The translations under genes and the position numbers were made by a program. DNA of 64,000 bases, from the NCBI RefSeq assembly GCF_037450285.1, contig NZ_JAQISN010000001.1, forward strand, positions 1 to 64,000. Reading direction: 5' to 3'. Shown here in pieces: positions 61,049 through 64,000 of this stretch. Position 1 is the stretch's first letter. Every line of letters begins with the position of its first letter. The notes under the pieces were generated by a model that made no database searches, was not told the DNA's origin, and was given only the letters and a program-made list of their open reading frames with translations. The stretch is from Erwinia sp. SLM-02 (GTDB lineage Bacteria > Pseudomonadota > Gammaproteobacteria > Enterobacterales > Enterobacteriaceae).

Positions 61049-61112
61049 CGGAGTCTGCGCAGGCTGGCGGCGCCTCCGTCGGGCTGGTCCTCGCGCCGCT
61101 TTGCGGTGCCTG
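61049..61112 (+). repeat. Truncated third copy of the structured element
   Basis: About the first 64 bp of the element (CGGAGTCTGCGCAGGCTGG, then TCCTCGCGCCGCTTTGCGG), after which similarity stops at TGGCTATTTATT. It begins one 322-nt period after copy 2. Confidence 0.8.
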
Positions 61113-61371
61113 GCTATTTATTCCTGCGTTAGTGATGGTTGAAACTGCCTGCCTGCCTGAGTTTTCGTGTTTAGTGGCTAGTTTATCTCGCGTTGATGAT
61201 GGTCGAAAATTGTCAGCCAGTGCTGTAGATTTTATCTGGCCGGTGTTTAAAGTTGCCCCAAAGCAGCGATGCCATAGTTTGAAGGGGATCGACCTCTGCG
61301 GCTGACGGGTAATCCGCAGCGCTGAGGTGCAGGCTGCGGGACCGGAGATGGCCGCATGGACGCGGACATCA

Positions 61372-61557
61372 GGCCTGGCGCGGGCAGGACGCCCGCTCCA
61401 GGCCGATCCGTAAGGCCCACAGCCGGAACCGAAGGTACCGCGCCTGGCGCGGCGCGAGGACCGCCCGGCAGCTGCAGAGGCCGAACCCCGATCTCCGAGC
61501 CATGCCGAACCCCAGCCAGTCCGCAGAGGCCGAAACCCAATCTCCGGCCCATGCCGA
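61372..61557. repeat. Hairpin and direct repeat related to the proA-downstream element
   Basis: A long hairpin at 61372-61404 (GGCCTGG, C, GCGGGC, loop AGGAC, GCCCGC, T, CCAGGCC) has a loop complementary to the GTCCT loops of the upstream element. A 35-bp imperfect direct repeat follows (61474-61508 and 61523-61557, both with GCAGAGGCCGAA and ATGCCGA). GCGCGAGGACCGCCC in between is an inverted form of a stretch in the 202-bp element. No gene or tRNA is visible between 60399 and 61594. Confidence 0.7.
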
Positions 61558-61594
61558 TAAGTGAATACAGCCGATACAAGGACTCCAACTCATT

Positions 61595-62221
61595 ATGACA
61601 CTCAGCCAGATCCTGCCGTTTGCCGCCGTCTCACTCGGCATGGTCCTCACGCCCGGACCTAACATGATCTATCTGATCTCCCGATCGCTGTGCCAGGGCA
61701 GACGTGCGGGCTTCACGTCGCTTACCGGCGTAGCGCTGGGTTTTCTGTTTTATATGTTCTGCGCCGCGCTCGGGATCACCGCGCTGGTGATAGCAGTACC
61801 GCTGGCGTATGACGCGCTGCGTTTTGCCGGAGCGGCTTATCTGCTGTGGATGGCCTGGCAGGCGATTTTCGGTGGGAAATCCCCCTTTGAGGTGCGTGAA
61901 CTCCAGCCGGACAGCCCGCGCAGACTCTTTACCATGGGGCTGCTGACCAACCTGCTGAATCCCAAAGCGGCGGTGCTTTACCTCACGCTGCTGCCCCAGT
62001 TTATTCGCCCGGAGTGGGGTAACGTGCTTGGGCAGTCGCTGACGCTGGGCTTTACCCAGATTGCGATTAGCATGCTGGTTAACGGCCTGATTATCTTTGC
62101 CGCAGGCTCCATTGCGGCATTCCTCGCTCAGCGCCCCGGCTGGCAAAAAGCTCAGCGCTGGCTGATGGGAACGGTGCTGGCAGGTTTAGCGGTGAGGATG
62201 GTGGTGGACAGTAAACGCTGA
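61595..62221 (+). CDS. LysE/RhtB-family amino acid exporter
   Basis: A 208-residue inner-membrane protein with six hydrophobic segments. The N-terminal VLTPGPNMIYLISRS and GAAYLLWMAWQ segments, and TNLLNPKAAVLYLTLLPQF near 117-135, are diagnostic of the family, which exports amino acids such as threonine, homoserine or lysine. The substrate is unknown. It is monocistronic by position. Confidence 0.88.
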   Translation: MTLSQILPFAAVSLGMVLTPGPNMIYLISRSLCQGRRAGFTSLTGVALGFLFYMFCAALGITALVIAVPLAYDALRFAGAAYLLWMAWQAIFGGKSPFEVRELQPDSPRRLFTMGLLTNLLNPKAAVLYLTLLPQFIRPEWGNVLGQSLTLGFTQIAISMLVNGLIIFAAGSIAAFLAQRPGWQKAQRWLMGTVLAGLAVRMVVDSKR

Positions 62222-62353
62222 ATAACGTTCTGAAATGCAGGTTACCGTGAGCGCCACTACGCGTAACCTGCTCAGTTCTCACAGTGGGTGAGGCATCGGG
62301 ATCCTTTTGATATCCGTTCAGCAACTATACTCCATCCCCCGATCCGGCATGTC

Positions 62354-62374
62354 TGTCCATTTAAAAAATGGACA
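62354..62374. promoter_or_regulatory. Perfect inverted repeat upstream of the waaE-like gene
   Basis: TGTCCATTT, AAA, AAATGGACA: 9-bp arms with a 3-bp centre, 131 nt before the glycosyltransferase start. Could be a protein operator or an RNA hairpin. Confidence 0.55.
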
Positions 62375-62382
62375 AATCTACG

Positions 62383-62420
62383 ATATCCGGCGGTTTTTCC
62401 TTTGGCTTTTTTCCGGATAT
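62383..62420. repeat. Second inverted repeat (ATATCCGG) upstream of the waaE-like gene
   Basis: ATATCCGG at 62383-62390 and CCGGATAT at 62413-62420, separated by a 22-nt T-rich loop. Immediately follows the first palindrome. Confidence 0.5.
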
Positions 62421-62461
62421 AATCACCTGAACTTTACTTTTCCCGACCTGGGGAAAGCATT

Positions 62462-62482
62462 CACCCTTAGGGAATAAGGGTG
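62462..62482 (+). promoter_or_regulatory. Hairpin in the 5' leader of the waaE-like gene
   Basis: CACCCTTA, loop GGGAA, TAAGGGTG: a perfect 8-bp stem ending 23 nt before the start codon and just upstream of the AGAGG ribosome-binding site. It lacks a U run, so leader structure is more likely than termination. Confidence 0.5.
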
Positions 62483-62505
62483 TGTTGAAATAAACAGAGG
62501 GATCT

Positions 62506-63261
62506 ATGCTGTCAGTATGTTTACTTACCTGTAATTCCGAGCGCCTGCTCAATGATGTACTGAAGTCATTAATTCCCGTAGCCGATGAGTTTATCATTAT
62601 TGATTCCGGCAGCACCGACCGCACGCTGGAAATTCTCAGGGAATTCGGTATTACCTGCCGCTATCACGCCTACACTACCCACGCGCAGCAAATGAACTAT
62701 GCCGTCTCGCTGGCAGAAAATAACTGGGTGCTCTGCATGGACAGTGATGAAATCCTTAATGATGAAACTATCGCTGACATCAGGCGGATAAAAGAGGAAG
62801 GGTTGCAAAATGAAGGGGTTGCTTATTGTCTTCCCCGCTACTGGTACGTGCTGGGTAAGCCGGTACGCACTATCTACCCGGTTTCCTCTCCTGATTTTCC
62901 TATCCGGCTGTTTAACCGAAATCGGGTGAAGTTCAACGATTGCCCGGTAGACGATGCAGCAGAAGGGGATGTGCAACGGCAGATATTAGCGGGGCGCGTC
63001 AGGCACGATACGTTTTATTCCCTGCATGAGGTGTTTAATAAACTTAATGTTTATACCTCTCGCGTGGTGAAATATAAAAAAATCAGACCCTCATTAAGCC
63101 GTGGCGCAATAAGTGCGTTCGGGGCGATGTTTAAATGGTATCTGCTGAACGGTTCCTGGAAAGACGGCAAGGTCGGGTTTGTCACCGGGCTGTATGCCGT
63201 TTCTTACAGCTTTCTCAAATATTTTAAGGCCTGGTTCTATGCTGCGAAAAATAAGCAGTGA
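62506..63261 (+). CDS. waaE: WaaE-like LPS core glycosyltransferase (GT2)
   Basis: A 251-residue family-2 glycosyltransferase. VCLLTCNSERLLNDVL opens the nucleotide-binding fold, IIDSGSTDRTLEIL follows, and the DXD-type MDSDE near 80-84 binds metal and the UDP sugar. FPIRLFNR and the C-terminal region with FKWYLLNGSWKDGKVGF match WaaE/KdtX proteins that add glucose to inner-core heptose. It is usually next to waaA/coaD; here it stands alone, so it may be an extra copy. The symbol is tentative. Confidence 0.78.
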   Translation: MLSVCLLTCNSERLLNDVLKSLIPVADEFIIIDSGSTDRTLEILREFGITCRYHAYTTHAQQMNYAVSLAENNWVLCMDSDEILNDETIADIRRIKEEGLQNEGVAYCLPRYWYVLGKPVRTIYPVSSPDFPIRLFNRNRVKFNDCPVDDAAEGDVQRQILAGRVRHDTFYSLHEVFNKLNVYTSRVVKYKKIRPSLSRGAISAFGAMFKWYLLNGSWKDGKVGFVTGLYAVSYSFLKYFKAWFYAAKNKQ

Positions 63262-63396
63262 GCGAGAACGTGGCGCTTATTGAAAAACAGCATTGATGTC
63301 AATTTTGCGGGCGGCGGAAAAATTCAGGTCGGTGAAGATGATCTGATTTTGACGGGCCAGCTTATCACCTGGTATTGCAATCCCCGATTTGGCTGG

Positions 63397-63544
63397 AGCC
63401 TATACTGCCTGTACGGCAGTGAACGTTGCCGGCTCGTCAGCCCCACTGCGCTAACCTTTCTAAGCTGCCTGTACGGCAGTGAACAGGCACAGCCGTGATC
63501 AGCCTGATGGCCAATGTTTCTAAGCTGCCTGTACGGCAGTGAAC
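63397..63544 (-). CRISPR. Orphan type I-F CRISPR mini-array (3 repeats, 2 spacers)
   Basis: Read on the minus strand, the 28-nt repeats at 63517-63544 and 63457-63484 match the enterobacterial I-F repeat exactly (GTTCACTGCC, then GTACAGGCAGCTTAGAAA). The third, 63397-63424, has five changes confined to its 3' end, as is usual for the leader-distal repeat. Spacers at 63485-63516 and 63425-63456 are 32 nt each, the I-F standard. The leader should be on the right, but only 82 nt separate the array from the DeoR-type gene. No cas gene is in the window. A small forward frame through the array is not a gene. Confidence 0.93.
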
Positions 63545-63626
63545 TTAATGTCGAATACAGGTCTGAATCATGAGCATTCTGCGTAGCCTTAACTGCAATC
63601 GAATTGATTTCTTCGCCTGATAGTCA

Positions 63627-64000
63627 CTAAACCAGCACCACCTTCTTTCCCTGTTTCTTCAGGCTGTTAACCATCGCTTCAGGCGCATCACTGTCGCTGA
63701 TAATGGTATCGATCTTCTCTACCGGTAGCACAATGTTATAGCCCTTACGGCCGAACTTCGTCGAGTCGGTCAGCACGATCACCTGCTGTGCCGCCGCGGC
63801 CATCACGCCGCTGATCGCATAGCCCTCGTTAAAGGTGGTAATCCCGTTCTCATCATCCAGCCCGTCAGCGCCGACGAACATCAGATTGGCCGACACGTCG
63901 CGCAGCGCATATTCAGCAATATTGCCGTGCAGCGATACGGTTTTATGCCGCAGGGTGCCGCCGCAGATCACCAGGGTGATGTCTTTATTTTCAAACAGAA
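63627..64000 (-). CDS. DeoR/GlpR-family transcriptional regulator (partial, C-terminal)
   Basis: The last 123 residues of a regulator whose N-terminal helix-turn-helix lies beyond the right edge; the frame is open to base 64000. Visible is the DeoRC sensor domain: ICGGTLRHKTVSLHGNIAEY, FVGADGLDDENGITTFNE and VLTDSTKFGRKGYNIV, closest in style to SrlR/GutR and AgaR. Such proteins repress sugar operons and release DNA on binding a phosphorylated sugar. The target is unknown. Confidence 0.85.
   Translation of the reverse strand, partial: LFENKDITLVICGGTLRHKTVSLHGNIAEYALRDVSANLMFVGADGLDDENGITTFNEGYAISGVMAAAAQQVIVLTDSTKFGRKGYNIVLPVEKIDTIISDSDAPEAMVNSLKKQGKKVVLV

Noticed and set aside
61314..61594. 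Possible decayed tRNA-Thr or a second 5S-like RNA after proA
   Set aside because: ATGCCGAACCC resembles a short stretch of 5S rRNA and of the region, but no cloverleaf, CCA end or 5S helix I can be formed.
63280..63498. 72-codon forward frame between the glycosyltransferase and the DeoR-type gene
   Set aside because: It runs through CRISPR repeats and a spacer, which account for its repeated SCLYGSE translation.

Overview
The window is chromosomal DNA of an enterobacterium. Most of it keeps the E. coli gene order from the end of rrnH (5S rRNA, tRNA-Asp) through yafD, yafE, mltD, gloB, yafS, rnhA, dnaQ, the second tRNA-Asp, yafV, fadE, gmhA, yafJ, yafK, dinB, pepD, gpt, frsA, crl, phoE, proB and proA. 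Complete methionine-salvage genes, a Klebsiella-type hpx allantoin cluster and an orphan type I-F CRISPR mini-array suggest Erwiniaceae or a close relative. The genus is an inference only.

Layout. 1-340: end of a ribosomal operon with tRNA-Asp. 340-1166: G-poor non-coding DNA with two blocks of 8-nt tandem repeats, then two CRP-like sites. 1167-6766: an accessory sugar locus with a PfkA-like kinase, a complete ascorbate-type PTS (IIB, IIC, IIA), a small unknown protein, a P-loop kinase, a LacD/YihT-type aldolase and a HAD phosphatase. I do not recognise it as a characterised pathway. 7009-15467: core yafD-to-dnaQ block, interrupted by a cyclase plus MFS pair. 15619-30997: allantoin catabolism (permease, racemase, allantoinase, oxamate amidohydrolase group, ABC importer, ureidoglycine aminotransferase, allantoate amidohydrolase). 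It carries three candidate sigma-54 promoters and an NtrC-like site, so the cluster probably supplies nitrogen. 31139-39499: xylo-oligosaccharide and xylose use (AraC regulator, GPH symporter, GH43 xylosidase, xylR, xylA, xylB) without xylFGH.

39547-45979: yafV, ybdL and the methionine salvage genes mtnBCD, mtnA and mtnK, with MetJ boxes in both divergent control regions. 46162-60398: core genes with recognisable FadR, LexA and Pho sites. 60399-61594: about 1.2 kb without a gene, holding a 202-bp hairpin-rich element repeated in tandem plus related inverted material, just downstream of proA where E. coli has tRNA-Thr (thrW). 61595-64000: a LysE/RhtB exporter, a WaaE-like glycosyltransferase behind several palindromes, a three-repeat type I-F CRISPR array with no cas genes in view, and the C-terminal part of a DeoR-family regulator that runs off the right edge.

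The most unusual items are the PTS/PfkA-like/aldolase locus, whose kinase has changes in the expected fructose-6-phosphate pocket, the tandem structured element after proA, and the orphan CRISPR array. All assignments were made by reading the sequence and from remembered family motifs; no database search was run.
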